A DNA stretch of 64,000 nt from Allobosea sp035944375 (GTDB lineage: Bacteria; Pseudomonadota; Alphaproteobacteria; Rhizobiales; Beijerinckiaceae). Positions 1-8,244 of this stretch are shown piece after piece. The stretch lies in assembly GCF_035944375.1 (NCBI RefSeq), contig NZ_DASZBE010000018.1; one strand, written 5' to 3'. A model generated the notes under the pieces. The model ran no database searches, was not told the DNA's origin, and saw only the letters and a list, made by a program, of their open reading frames with translations. Position 1 is the first letter of the stretch. Every line of letters begins with the position of its first letter. A program made the translations under genes and the position numbers.

Positions 1-2
1 GG

Positions 3-104
3 CTGAAGGCGCTCGACGACGAGAACCGGAAGCTCAAGAAGCTGCTCGCGGAGTCGATGCTCGACGTCGCGACGTTGCGCGAGGCGCTTGGAAAAAACTT
101 CTGA
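3..104 (+). CDS. IS3 transposase OrfA, C-terminal end (partial)
   Basis: This is the last 33 codons of the IS3 OrfA (helix-turn-helix plus leucine-zipper protein), cut by the window start. The visible residues are a charged, Leu/Lys/Glu-rich helix (LKALDDENRKLKKLLAES...). This is the typical zipper that OrfA uses to multimerise with OrfAB. It ends LGKNF-stop. The stop follows directly after an A-AAA-AAC heptamer, so ribosomes that slip back one base continue into orfB. The start codon lies outside the window. Confidence 0.8.
   Translation: MKALDDENRKLKKLLAESMLDVATLREALGKNF
92..98 (+). promoter_or_regulatory. Programmed -1 frameshift slippery heptamer (A AAA AAC)
   Basis: The heptamer is in the correct phase for orfA (gga-aaa-aac), fitting the X-XXY-YYZ rule. 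Four bases later comes the orfA stop TGA. orfB is in the -1 frame relative to orfA. No stop occurs in the -1 frame between base 98 and the orfB GTG at 128, so a slip produces a fused OrfAB transposase. This is the standard expression mode of IS3-family elements. Confidence 0.8.
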
Positions 105-127
105 AGCCCGGATCGCGGAGAGCGTTC

Positions 128-949
128 GTGACCTGGGCCATCGAAGAGAAGAGCTACTCGCAGCGTCGGGCCTGCAGCCTGATCGGGCTTGATCCGAAGA
201 CCTATCGCTATGCCTCGCGTCGCTCCGACGACGTGACGATCCGGGAGCGCCTGAAGACCCTGGCGGGTCAGCGGCGACGGTTCGGCTATCGGCGGCTGCA
301 CATCCTGCTGCGGCGGGACGGCATCGTGCTGAACCATAAGAAGCTGTTCCGGCTCTATCGTGAAGAGCGGCTGACGGTGCGCCGGCGTGGCGGGCGCAAG
401 CGCGCGCTCGGGACACGGGCGCCGATGGCTATGCCACAGGGCCCGAACCAGCGCTGGAGCCTGGACTTCGTCGCCGACCAGTTGGTCGACGGACGGCGCT
501 TTCGTGTGCTGGTCGTGGTCGACGACTTCACCCGCGAATGCCTGGCGCTGGTCGTCGACACGTCGCTCTCCGGCCAGCGGGTCGCCCGCGAACTCGATGC
601 CCTCATCGCCCTTCGCGGCCGGCCGCTCATGGTCGTCAGCGACAACGGCACCGAGCTGACATCGCAGGCAATCCTGCAATGGCAGGAGGATAGCCAGGTC
701 GAGTGGCACTACATTGCGCCGGGCAAGCCGATGCAGAACGGGTTCGTCGAGAGCCTGAATGGTCGCTTCCGGGACGAATGTCTCAACGAGCACATGTTCC
801 GCAACCTGCCGACCGCTCGCCGGCTGATCGAAGAATGGAGGGTGGACTACAATGCCCACCGGCCGCACACGAGCCTTGGCGGCCTCACACCCAACGAGTT
901 TGCAACCCGGTCCAAGACGGACCACATCGAGAACAGAGTCCAGTTATGA
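128..949 (+). CDS. IS3-family transposase OrfB (integrase core)
   Basis: This 273-residue protein has an N-terminal HTH_21-like region (residues ~50-90, with GYRRLHILLRRDG) followed by an rve integrase core. The DDE triad is visible: first Asp in WSLDFVADQ (~residue 113), second Asp in VVSDNGTE, and Glu in NGFVESLNGRFRDE. The last part carries the typical YNAHRPHTSLGGLTP motif. It catalyses strand transfer of the element. It is probably made mainly as an OrfAB fusion through the upstream frameshift; the GTG at 128 is only the first available start. The frame is intact, so the copy may be active. Confidence 0.93.
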   Translation: MTWAIEEKSYSQRRACSLIGLDPKTYRYASRRSDDVTIRERLKTLAGQRRRFGYRRLHILLRRDGIVLNHKKLFRLYREERLTVRRRGGRKRALGTRAPMAMPQGPNQRWSLDFVADQLVDGRRFRVLVVVDDFTRECLALVVDTSLSGQRVARELDALIALRGRPLMVVSDNGTELTSQAILQWQEDSQVEWHYIAPGKPMQNGFVESLNGRFRDECLNEHMFRNLPTARRLIEEWRVDYNAHRPHTSLGGLTPNEFATRSKTDHIENRVQL

Positions 950-1333
950 GCGGGGGCAAATAAGGGGCAACGTAAACGCGCCTCTTTTAACTCCCGATGG
1001 TACAGAGACAATGTCGCCACATGCCACATGGGCGTGCCAGCTATCGTGCGTTGGGTGAAACTCGAGAGCAGCCAAAACCTTGGTATCGCCGACTGCATCA
1101 ATGATGCCGAACATGGCCTGGAACTGAGCAAGAGCGGGATGGTAATTGATAAGAAGCCTGCATTCGGCCGCACCTATCGTAAAGCGAACTACCCGCCATC
1201 GTCTGTTGCCGAGCCGATATGCCTTGTTCCCCGACTTGGAGAGAGGGAACGCCGACCGAGGCATTTTCCCAGACTCCCACTTTCCGTCGTCGGTGATAAC
1301 TTTCGGTGAACGGATAAGTTCGCGGGCACGCAT
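944..1333 (-). pseudogene. Conserved hypothetical protein truncated by the IS
   Basis: This minus-strand frame reads from ATG at 1333 as a plausible protein with a Cys/His/Trp-rich C-terminal half (LINYHPALAQFQAM, VLAALEFHPTHDSWHAH, CGDIVSVPSGVKRG). From memory it resembles small uncharacterised alphaproteobacterial proteins of the type ...LEYHATHPGWHCH...DI..IP.G...GPW. Native coding sequence ends at about 970. The last ~8 codons (LPLICPRS) are read from the IS end, so the true C-terminus is lost. The region is richer in A/T than its neighbours. A TATAAT hexamer lies on the minus strand at 1383-1388, about 50 nt before the ATG, and could be its -10 box. Function is unknown. Confidence 0.55.
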
Positions 1334-1458
1334 CAGCGTACTTTTCCCTCAACCTCTCACCGTGTCAATTTATCTGCACTAAATTATAGAGAATTAAGCG
1401 CGAAAAGTATCCGTAGAGTTACCACCCTCAAACCTGCGTTGACTCGACGACCGGGCCC

Positions 1459-2040
1459 TCACACCTCCTCCTTCTCCACCCATTTATACGTCACCGCCGG
1501 CACATATTGCTCCATCCGGTCGAGCAGGGTCGCGGGCTCAGTGTCGGTGATCGTCATGGCGCGGTGGGTCTGCTTGAGGAAGCCGGCCTCCACCGTGTTG
1601 TCGAGGAAGGTCGCCAGCGGGTCGTAGAAGCCCGCGACATTGAGGAAGGCGAGCGGCTTGTTATGGATGCCGAGCTGGGCCCAGGTCCAGATCTCGAACA
1701 GCTCCTCGAAGGTGCCGATGCCGCCGGGCATGGCGATGAAGCCCTCCGACAGCTCGGCCATGCGGGCTTTCCGGATATGCATGGTCTCGACGATCTCGAG
1801 CCGGGTCAGGTGGTGATGGCCGACCTCCTTCTCGCGCAGCGCGCGGGGGATGATGCCATGGACCTCGCCGCCGGCGGCGAGCGCCGCATCGGCGACGATG
1901 CCCATCAGCCCGACCGCGCCGCCGCCATAGACCAGCACCATGCCGCGCCTGGCGATCTCGGCGCCCATGGCGCGGGCGCCATGGGCATAGACGGGATCTT
2001 TGCCGGGGTTCGACCCGCAGAACACGCAAACGGATTTCAT
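1459..2040 (-). CDS. LOG-family (TIGR00730) Rossmann-fold protein, cytokinin-type phosphoribohydrolase
   Basis: A 193-residue, full-length LOG protein. It begins with the Rossmann strand KSVCVFCGS and has a GGG loop at residues 39-41. The family signature PGGIGTFEE is at residues ~105-113, and conserved Arg/Lys lie in MHIRKARM just before it. LOG proteins hydrolyse nucleoside 5'-monophosphates such as cytokinin ribotides or AMP to the free base and ribose 5-phosphate in the cytosol. The stop of the M20 peptidase gene lies 4 nt upstream, so the two genes are probably co-transcribed. Bacterial LOGs are often annotated as lysine-decarboxylase-like; the PGGxGT motif argues for LOG. Confidence 0.9.
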   Translation of the reverse strand: MKSVCVFCGSNPGKDPVYAHGARAMGAEIARRGMVLVYGGGAVGLMGIVADAALAAGGEVHGIIPRALREKEVGHHHLTRLEIVETMHIRKARMAELSEGFIAMPGGIGTFEELFEIWTWAQLGIHNKPLAFLNVAGFYDPLATFLDNTVEAGFLKQTHRAMTITDTEPATLLDRMEQYVPAVTYKWVEKEEV

Positions 2041-2044
2041 CGGC

Positions 2045-3436
2045 TCAGGCCCCCTTCGTCGCCAGCGCCTGCAGGATGCGTGCCCAGGAGCGCTGGCCCT
2101 TGTGGAAGGAGGACAGGTCGTATTTCTCGTTGGGCGAATGCACGCGGTCGTCGTCGAGGCCGAAGCCGACGAGCAGCGTGTCGATGCCGAGCAGGCGCTT
2201 GAAATCGCCGACGACGGGGATTGAGCCGCCCGAGCCGATGGTGACGGCCTTGCGGCCCCATTCCTCGGTCAGCGCGTTCTGCGCCTGGCGCAGGGCCTGC
2301 GACTCGACCGGCACGGCGATGGCCGGCGAGGCGCCATGGGCGACGAATTGCGCCGTCACATCGGCCGGCAGCCGCGCGCGCACAAAGGCCTGGAAGGCGG
2401 CGGCGATCTTGTCGGGGTCTTGGCTACCGACGAGGCGGAAGGAGACCTTGGCCGAGGCCTTGGAGGCGATCACCGTCTTGGTGCCCTCCCCGGTATAGCC
2501 GCCCCAGAACCCGTTGACGTCGCAGGTCGGGCGGGACTGGATCTGCTCGATCAGCATGCGCCCCTTCTCGCCGATGGAGTGCTTCAGCCCGATCTGGCCG
2601 AGGAACTCGTCCTCTGTGAGGTTGAGATCGGCCCAGTCGGCCTTTTGCTGGTTCGTCGGCTCCTCGACGCCGTCATAGAAGCCCGGCAGCGTGATGCGCC
2701 CGTCCTCGTCATGCAGGGCCGCGACGATCTTCGCGAGCACATGGACGGGGTTGGCCGCCGCGCCGCCAAACAGGCCGGAATGCAGATCGCGGTCGGCGCA
2801 GGTGATCGTCACCTCCTGATAGACCAGCCCGCGCAGCGAGGCGGTGATGGCCGGCGTCTGCCGGTCCCACATGCCGGTGTCGCAGACGAGCGCGAAATCA
2901 GCCTTCAGCTCGGCGGCGTTGTCGCGGACGAAGGCCGGGAGATTGACCGAGCCCGATTCCTCCTCGCCCTCGACCATGATCGTGACGCCGATCGGCAGGT
3001 CGCCCGTCTCGGCCAGCGTCGCCCGCAGCGCCTCGACGAAGGTCATGACCTGGCCCTTGTCGTCGCAGGCCCCGCGCGCGACGATGACCTTCCGGCCGGG
3101 CTCGATCTCCTTGATCACGGGCTCGAAGGGCTTGGTCTCCCAGAGCTCCAGCGGATCGACCGGCTGGACGTCGTAATGGCCGTAGAACAGCACATGCGGC
3201 GCGCCGGGCTTCGGCCGATGCGCCAGCACGATCGGATGGCCGGGCGTCTCGCGCAGGGCGGCGGTGAAGCCGAGCGATTCCAGATCCTTCGCCAGCCACT
3301 CCGCGGCGCGGCGGCTGTCGGCCGCATAGGCCGAATCCGTCGAGATCGAGGGGATTTCGAGCCAGGAGGACAGGCGCGCCAGCGAGGCGTCGAGATCGGC
3401 ATCGAGGCGGGCGAGGATCGCGGGGAGCTTGGTCAT
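2045..3436 (-). CDS. M20-family metallopeptidase (dipeptidase)
   Basis: A predicted 463-residue cytosolic dipeptidase with two-metal M20 chemistry. Metal ligands are visible: H87 and D89 in YGHYDVQPV, D126 in GACDDKGQ, and the EGEEESGS stretch (~156-163) that supplies the catalytic Glu and a ligand. A lid/dimerisation domain with CDVNGFWGGYTGEG is present, and GSGGSIPVVGDF and DDRVHSPNEKYDL complete the active site. I chose the ATG at 3436 because family members begin near MTKLPAIL. The frame is open to an ATG at 3496, but those 20 residues look non-coding. It is probably co-transcribed with the LOG gene. The substrate is not predictable. Confidence 0.9.
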   Translation of the reverse strand: MTKLPAILARLDADLDASLARLSSWLEIPSISTDSAYAADSRRAAEWLAKDLESLGFTAALRETPGHPIVLAHRPKPGAPHVLFYGHYDVQPVDPLELWETKPFEPVIKEIEPGRKVIVARGACDDKGQVMTFVEALRATLAETGDLPIGVTIMVEGEEESGSVNLPAFVRDNAAELKADFALVCDTGMWDRQTPAITASLRGLVYQEVTITCADRDLHSGLFGGAAANPVHVLAKIVAALHDEDGRITLPGFYDGVEEPTNQQKADWADLNLTEDEFLGQIGLKHSIGEKGRMLIEQIQSRPTCDVNGFWGGYTGEGTKTVIASKASAKVSFRLVGSQDPDKIAAAFQAFVRARLPADVTAQFVAHGASPAIAVPVESQALRQAQNALTEEWGRKAVTIGSGGSIPVVGDFKRLLGIDTLLVGFGLDDDRVHSPNEKYDLSSFHKGQRSWARILQALATKGA

Positions 3437-3554
3437 GGCACTCGGCAAGGCTGGGCTCGGGCGGAGAGGCTGAGCCGATTCAGGTGACGCCATCATGGCA
3501 AGCCGCGGGGGCGGCGTCAGCCTCGTCCTGACATGGCATCGATGCGAATGCGCG

Positions 3555-3647
3555 CGTCATTCTCGGGCGCAGCGAAGCTGCAGACCCGAGAATCTCATGA
3601 CCAGAGAGCTGGTTTACGAGATGCTCGGGTCAAGCCCGAGCATGACG
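3555..3647. repeat. Palindromic intergenic repeat, family A copy 1
   Basis: This 93-bp element starts CGTCATTCTCGGGC and ends with the near-complement GCCCGAGCATGACG. It contains an internal GACCCGAGAATCTC / GAGATGCTCGGGTC inverted pair. Two further copies occur at 16870-16960 and 47021-47097. It fills most of the gap between the peptidase and DUF853 genes and has no coding potential. Confidence 0.85.
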
Positions 3648-3652
3648 ACTTG

Positions 3653-5194
3653 CTACCGCTTCCCGCCCATCATGCTCCCCAACACGCCGCGCAGGATCGC
3701 GGTGCCGACCTGGCGGCCGATCGTGGTCGCGGCCGAGCGGGCGGCCGAAGTCAGCACCTTCTCCGCCATGCTCTGCGGCAAGGCGCCGCCGCGACTGCCA
3801 GGGCCGGTCTTGGGGCGCTGCTGCGGCGCGCCGCCGCCGAGCCAGCCGCCGATCGTGTCGAGGATGCCGCCGCCTCCCGTCGCCGAGGCCTCGACGGGCC
3901 CCTCTTCCGGAGCCAGTTCCTTGCGCTTCATCAGTTCCTCATAGGCCGACTCGCGGTCGACCATGGTGTCGTACTTGCCCTTGAAGCCCGATTCGGCCAG
4001 CGCCTGCTGGCGGATCTGCGGCGAACAGGGCCCGACCTGCGCCATGGGCGGAGCGATCAGCGTGCGCTCGACGACCGTGGGCGAGCCCCGGCCCTCGAGC
4101 GTCGAGATCAGCGCCTCGCCGACCGCCAGATGCATGATCGCCTCGGCGGTGTTGATCTTGGGGTTCTGGCGGAAGGTTTCGGCCGCCGCCTTGACCGCCT
4201 TCTGGTCGCGCGGAGTGAAGGCGCGCAGCGCGTGCTGGACGCGGTTGCCGAGCTGGGCCAGCACGGTCTCGGGGATGTCGAGCGGGTTCTGCGTAACGAA
4301 ATAGACGCCGACGCCCTTGGAGCGGATCAGCCGCACGACCTGCTCGACCGCCGTCAGCAGCGCCTTGGGTGCCCCGTTGAAGAGCAGATGCGCCTCGTCG
4401 AAGAAGAAGACGAGCTTGGGCTTGTCGAGATCGCCGACCTCGGGCAGCTGCTCGAACAGCTCCGAGAGCAGCCAGAGCAGGAAGGTCGCGTAGAGCCGCG
4501 GATTGGCCATCAGCTTGTCGGCGGCCATGATGTTGACGATGCCGCGGCCATAGCGGTCCGTCCGCATCAGGTCGGAGATTTCCAGCGCCGGTTCGCCGAA
4601 GAACAGGTCGCCCTTCTGGTTTTCCAGCACCAGCAGCGCGCGCTGGATGGTGCCGACCGTCTGCGAGGTGACGTTGCCGTATTTGGTGGTCAGGTCCTTG
4701 GCGTTCTCGGCGATGAAGCCGAGGATCGCGCGCAGATCCTTGAGGTCGAGCAGCAGCAGCTTCTGTTCGTCGGCGATCCGGAAGGCGATGTTGAGCACGC
4801 CCTCCTGCGTCTCGTTGAGATCGAGCAGGCGGGCCAGCAGCAGCGGCCCCATCTCCGAGATCGTGGCGCGGACTGGGTGCCCCTGCTCGCCGAAGACGTC
4901 CCAGAACACGGTGGTGAACTGGTCCGCCTCGTATGTCACGCCGATTTCCTCGGCGCGCTTGACGAAGGGCGGCTTGGAATCACCGGGCGCGGCGATCCCC
5001 GACAGGTCGCCCTTGATGTCGGCCGCGAAGACGGGAACGCCCTCGCGGGCGAAGCCCTCGGCCAGCACCTGCAGCGTCACGGTCTTGCCGGTGCCGGTGG
5101 CGCCGGTGACGAGGCCGTGCCGGTTGGCGAGCTTGAGCAGGAGGGTTTCCGGCTTCCAGCTCTTGCCGATCAGAATCGCGCCGTCATCCGCCAT
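3653..5194 (-). CDS. DUF853 / HerA-like ATPase (YjgR family)
   Basis: A 513-residue P-loop ATPase. Walker A is GATGTGKT (31-38) and Walker B is LVFFFDEAH (261-269). A Gly-rich low-complexity segment (~425-470, GGGGILDTIGGWLGGGAPQQRPK) separates the ATPase from a short basic C-terminal tail. The whole fits the DUF853 family, relatives of the HerA/FtsK superfamily. Members are annotated as helicase-like, but their role is poorly defined. The gene is monocistronic, preceded by a ~157-nt gap shared with the divergent small gene at 5352. The start MADDGAILIGKS matches the usual family start. Confidence 0.9.
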   Translation of the reverse strand: MADDGAILIGKSWKPETLLLKLANRHGLVTGATGTGKTVTLQVLAEGFAREGVPVFAADIKGDLSGIAAPGDSKPPFVKRAEEIGVTYEADQFTTVFWDVFGEQGHPVRATISEMGPLLLARLLDLNETQEGVLNIAFRIADEQKLLLLDLKDLRAILGFIAENAKDLTTKYGNVTSQTVGTIQRALLVLENQKGDLFFGEPALEISDLMRTDRYGRGIVNIMAADKLMANPRLYATFLLWLLSELFEQLPEVGDLDKPKLVFFFDEAHLLFNGAPKALLTAVEQVVRLIRSKGVGVYFVTQNPLDIPETVLAQLGNRVQHALRAFTPRDQKAVKAAAETFRQNPKINTAEAIMHLAVGEALISTLEGRGSPTVVERTLIAPPMAQVGPCSPQIRQQALAESGFKGKYDTMVDRESAYEELMKRKELAPEEGPVEASATGGGGILDTIGGWLGGGAPQQRPKTGPGSRGGALPQSMAEKVLTSAARSAATTIGRQVGTAILRGVLGSMMGGKR

Positions 5195-5351
5195 GGGCCT
5201 GCCTGTTGTGCTGTCGATGGGTCAGGGCCAAGGATGTAGCGAATGGCGGTCGCCGGCGGAAGCCCGTCCGGTCGCCGGACTATCGCATCCGCTTAATCGT
5301 TGATATGTGAACCATCTGGCCATCCGCGCCGCAACCGACAGGATCGACACC

Positions 5352-5738
5352 ATGGATGAACTGATTTCCCGCGTGATCGCGGCCTCGGGCCTCAACGAAG
5401 AGCTCGCCCGCAAAGCGATCGGCATCATCCTCGCCTTCCTGCAGAAAGAGGGGCCTCCGGCCGAGATCGGCGAGCTGATGGCGGCCCTGCCCGGTGCAGC
5501 GGAGCTCGCGGCGGCCGAGGGCGGCGCCAAGGGGGGCCTGATGGGCATGGTCGGCGGCATGATGGGCGGCAGCGGCGGTGTGATGGCACTCGGCGGCCAG
5601 TTGATGGGCGCCGGTCTCTCGATGGGCCAGATCCAGTCTGTCTCGAAGGAAATGTTCGCCGTCGGCCGCGAGAAGGCGGGCGAGGACACGATGGGCGCGA
5701 TCGTCGGCGCCATTCCGGGGCTCGGCCAGTTCGTCTGA
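5352..5738 (+). CDS. Small Gly/Met-rich protein, DUF2780-like
   Basis: A 128-residue protein. The N-terminal half is a helical, acidic region (DELISRVIAASGLNEELARKAIGIILAFLQKEGP). A glycine/methionine-rich middle follows (GGLMGMVGGMMGGSGGVM), then a GAIVGAIPGLGQFV C-terminus. The pattern resembles DUF2780/DUF2267-like proteins of unknown function. I start at ATG 5352, in a purine-rich context, rather than the in-frame GTG at 5307, because the upstream 15 residues look like leader. It is divergent from the DUF853 gene and followed by a strong terminator. Confidence 0.7.
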   Translation: MDELISRVIAASGLNEELARKAIGIILAFLQKEGPPAEIGELMAALPGAAELAAAEGGAKGGLMGMVGGMMGGSGGVMALGGQLMGAGLSMGQIQSVSKEMFAVGREKAGEDTMGAIVGAIPGLGQFV

Positions 5739-5763
5739 GCCGCCCCGCCGCAATGTGAACCTC

Positions 5764-5795
5764 ACAACGCCGCCGCGAGGCGGCGTTGTCGTTTG
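5764..5795 (+). terminator. Rho-independent-type terminator
   Basis: A perfect 11-bp stem ACAACGCCGCC / GGCGGCGTTGT with a 4-nt GCGA loop (5764-5789), followed by a short CGTTTG run. It sits 25 bp after the stop of the small gene, before the mut operon. The U tract is weak, but the stem is strong. Confidence 0.7.
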
Positions 5796-5913
5796 CGCGC
5801 CGGCGCGGGTTTGCGCAGCCGCGTTGCGACGAAGTAGGAATGGCGGCGCGGCGTCCTGCATGGCAATCACCGCCGCGCAGCCGCGCAGCGGCTGATGACG
5901 AGGACAGCTTCGC

Positions 5914-7899
5914 ATGACTTCGGCCCCTGACCCCACGCCACCCTTCATGGCGGCCTTCCCGTCCCCGACGCTGGACGCCTGGCGCGCGGCGGTCGACAAG
6001 GTGCTGAAGGGCGGCGATTTCGAGAGGCGCCTGGTGGCCAGAACGGCCGACGGCATCCGGATCGAGCCGCTCTATCAGGCTGCATCTCCTGCCAACCGGC
6101 CGCTGCGCGCCGAGGCCGGCCGCTGGCAGGTCGCGACCCGTCTCGACCATCCCGACCCGGTCGAGGCGCAGAAGCTGGCGCTGGCCGATCTCGAGGGTGG
6201 CGCCAACGCGCTCACGATCGCCTTTGCCGGAGCCCGCGCCGCGCGCGGCTACGGCCTCATCGCAGCGGATGTCGCCGCGCTCGATGTAGCGCTCGACGGC
6301 GCGATGCTCGATCTGATCCAGCTGCGACTCGATCCGGCCGCGGAGGGCCGCGTCAATGCGCTGATGCTGGCAGCACTGGTCGAGAAGCGCGGACTTTCGC
6401 CCGCCGCGCTGTCGATCGATTTCGGCATGGACCCGATCGGCGTCTTCGCCGGCAGCGGCGGGCTCGCCGCCTCCTGGGCCGAGGTCGGGCGCCGCCTCGC
6501 CGCGACGATCCGGGCGCTGCAGGCGCGCGGCTTCAAGGGCCCCTTCGTCACGGTCGACACCCGGCCCTGGCACGAAGCCGGCGCAAGCGAGGCGCAGGAA
6601 CTGGGCTATGGCCTGGCGAGTGCCATCGCCTATCTGCGGGCGCTGGAAGCCGAAGGCTTTTCGCTGGCAGAGGCGCGCGACGCGATCTCCTTCACGCTGG
6701 TCGCCGACACCGACGAGTTCCTGACGATCGCCAAGCTGCGGGCGGCCCGCCTGCTCTGGGCCCGCATCCAGGGCGCCTGCGGGCTGACGCCGGCGCCGAT
6801 GGTCCTGCATGCCGAGACGGCCTGGCGCTCGCTGACGCGGCGCGACCCTTGGGTCAATCTGCTGCGCGGGACCGTCGCGACCTTTTCGGCTGGCATCGGC
6901 GGGGCGGATGGCGTGACGGTTCAGCCCTTCACCGCGGCGCTCGGCCTCGCCGACGGCTTCGCGCGCCGCATCGCCCGCAACACCCAGCTCGTGCTGCTGG
7001 AGGAGGCCAATCTCTGGCGCGTCGCCGACCCCGCGGCTGGTTCCGGCAGCTTCGAGGCCCTGACGCAGGCGCTGTGCGAGCAGGGTTGGGCACAGATGCA
7101 GGCGATCGAGCGGGAGACGACGGACGGCCTGCCGGGCATCATCGCGGCACTGACCGCCGGGACGGTCCAGACTTCGCTCGGACGCCAGCGCGAGGCGCGC
7201 GCCAGGGCGATCGCGACGCGGCGCGAGCCGATCACCGGCACGAGCGAGTTCCCGAACCTCAGGGAGTCCGCGGTCGCCGTGCTGGATGTGGCCTCGGTCA
7301 CCACCGGCACGTCGAAGGGCCGGACCGGAACTGTGCCCGACCCGGAGGCCCTGATCGGCCGGTTCGCCTCCGGCGCCGAACGCCAGGAGGGCCTGATCGC
7401 GCCGCAGGACGGCTTGCGGGCGCAGGCCCTGCCGTCGCAGCGGCTGGCCGAACCCTATGAGGCGCTGCGCGACCGAGCCGATGCCGCTAAGGAGCGGCCG
7501 GTCGTCTTCCTGGCGACGCTCGGGTCGGTCGCCGATTTCACGGCGCGGGCCGGCTTCGCGCGCAACCTGTTCGAGGCGGGCGGTCTCGCGGCCCCGATCG
7601 CCGAAGGTTTTGCCCGGGATGGCGGTACCGTTCTCGCCGCGCTGGTCGCCGCCTTCACGGCCTCGGGCGCACGTCTCGCCTGCCTCTGCGGATCGGACGC
7701 TGTCTATGCAGACGAGGGCGCCTCCGCCGCGCAGGCCCTGACAGCGGCCGGCGCGAGCGTCTGGCTCGCGGGCCGGCCGGGCGAACTGGGGGCTGCGCTG
7801 AACGAAGCGGGGGTGCGTTCGTTCATCTATGCAGGCTGCGATGCGGTGGCGGTGTTGACAGAGGCTCTCGCGATCTCGCTGCCAACCTTGTCTGATTAG
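5914..7899 (+). CDS. mutA: Methylmalonyl-CoA mutase small (beta) subunit
   Basis: A 661-residue protein aligning with the non-catalytic mutase subunit. It has a TIM-barrel-like N-terminal two thirds, containing the mutase-family segment ATFSAGIGGADGVTVQPF and FARRIARNTQLVLLEEANL, and a C-terminal flavodoxin-like domain. The C-terminal domain lacks a DxHxxG cobalamin motif, as expected for this subunit. With the large subunit at 9352 it forms the heterodimer that interconverts methylmalonyl-CoA and succinyl-CoA (propionate and odd-chain/branched catabolism, ethylmalonyl-CoA pathway). It begins the operon mutA-toxin-antitoxin-thiD-mutB. Confidence 0.93.
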   Translation: MTSAPDPTPPFMAAFPSPTLDAWRAAVDKVLKGGDFERRLVARTADGIRIEPLYQAASPANRPLRAEAGRWQVATRLDHPDPVEAQKLALADLEGGANALTIAFAGARAARGYGLIAADVAALDVALDGAMLDLIQLRLDPAAEGRVNALMLAALVEKRGLSPAALSIDFGMDPIGVFAGSGGLAASWAEVGRRLAATIRALQARGFKGPFVTVDTRPWHEAGASEAQELGYGLASAIAYLRALEAEGFSLAEARDAISFTLVADTDEFLTIAKLRAARLLWARIQGACGLTPAPMVLHAETAWRSLTRRDPWVNLLRGTVATFSAGIGGADGVTVQPFTAALGLADGFARRIARNTQLVLLEEANLWRVADPAAGSGSFEALTQALCEQGWAQMQAIERETTDGLPGIIAALTAGTVQTSLGRQREARARAIATRREPITGTSEFPNLRESAVAVLDVASVTTGTSKGRTGTVPDPEALIGRFASGAERQEGLIAPQDGLRAQALPSQRLAEPYEALRDRADAAKERPVVFLATLGSVADFTARAGFARNLFEAGGLAAPIAEGFARDGGTVLAALVAAFTASGARLACLCGSDAVYADEGASAAQALTAAGASVWLAGRPGELGAALNEAGVRSFIYAGCDAVAVLTEALAISLPTLSD

Positions 7900-7911
7900 C
7901 GCATTTTTGCT

Positions 7912-8244
7912 ATGGCGACGCGGTCGGGTTGGAGTTTCGAATTTTTGAACGCGGTCGTCCAAAGCGAAGCCGACGCTTTGCCCGACGACATCCGGGCGCG
8001 ACTGTTTCGCTATGCCGATGTCATCGAAGACGAAGGTTTGAATGCCCTGCCCGCCGGATGGGTCAAACCATTGGGCGACAAGCTTTGGGAACTGCGGCTG
8101 ACGGGACGGGATGGCATTGCCCGGGCGATCTATGTCACGGCAACGGGCAAGCGGGTGGTTATTGTGCGGGTTTTCGTCAAGAAGACCGAGAAAACGCCGC
8201 CCAAGGAACTTCGGATAGCGCGCATGCGCGCCAAGGAGGTTTGA
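7912..8244 (+). CDS. Type II toxin, RelE/HigB (Gp49-like) family
   Basis: A 110-residue basic protein with the Gp49/HigB-like layout: an N-terminal helix pair (SEADALPDDIRARLFRYADVIE), the core PLGDKLWELRLTGRDGIARAIYV, and a C-terminal VVIVRVFVKKTEKTPPKELRIARMR. Such toxins are ribosome-dependent mRNA interferases. The start lies 12 nt after mutA, with no clear Shine-Dalgarno and a T-rich spacer. The stop overlaps the antitoxin start by one base (TGATG). The toxin-first order is typical of HigBA. Base composition is slightly lower in GC than the flanking mut genes, consistent with acquisition. Confidence 0.88.
   Translation: MATRSGWSFEFLNAVVQSEADALPDDIRARLFRYADVIEDEGLNALPAGWVKPLGDKLWELRLTGRDGIARAIYVTATGKRVVIVRVFVKKTEKTPPKELRIARMRAKEV

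Larger units (their letters stand above)
1..969 (+). mobile_element. IS3-family insertion sequence, left end outside window
   Basis: This is the right part of an IS3-family element. It carries the tail of orfA, a slippery heptamer, and a complete orfB with a DDE integrase core. The right boundary is placed near 969. After the orfB stop the sequence ends in a G/C-rich stretch finishing GGGGCA, and the interrupted minus-strand gene resumes immediately after it. The left end and its inverted repeat lie before base 1, so the terminal repeat and target duplication cannot be checked here. The sub-group is not certain; the DFVADQL and DFTREC motifs resemble IS407-like members. Confidence 0.85.

Noticed and set aside
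1028..1309. 93-codon plus frame after the IS
   Set aside because: It overlaps the better-supported minus-strand truncated gene, and its translation has no family-like motif or Shine-Dalgarno.
3533..5239. 568-codon plus-strand frame opposite the DUF853 gene
   Set aside because: Antisense shadow; the minus strand has intact Walker A and B motifs.
5739..5913. Possible cobalamin riboswitch before mutA
   Set aside because: The gap is 175 bp, contains a terminator hairpin at its start, and shows no recognisable B12-box.
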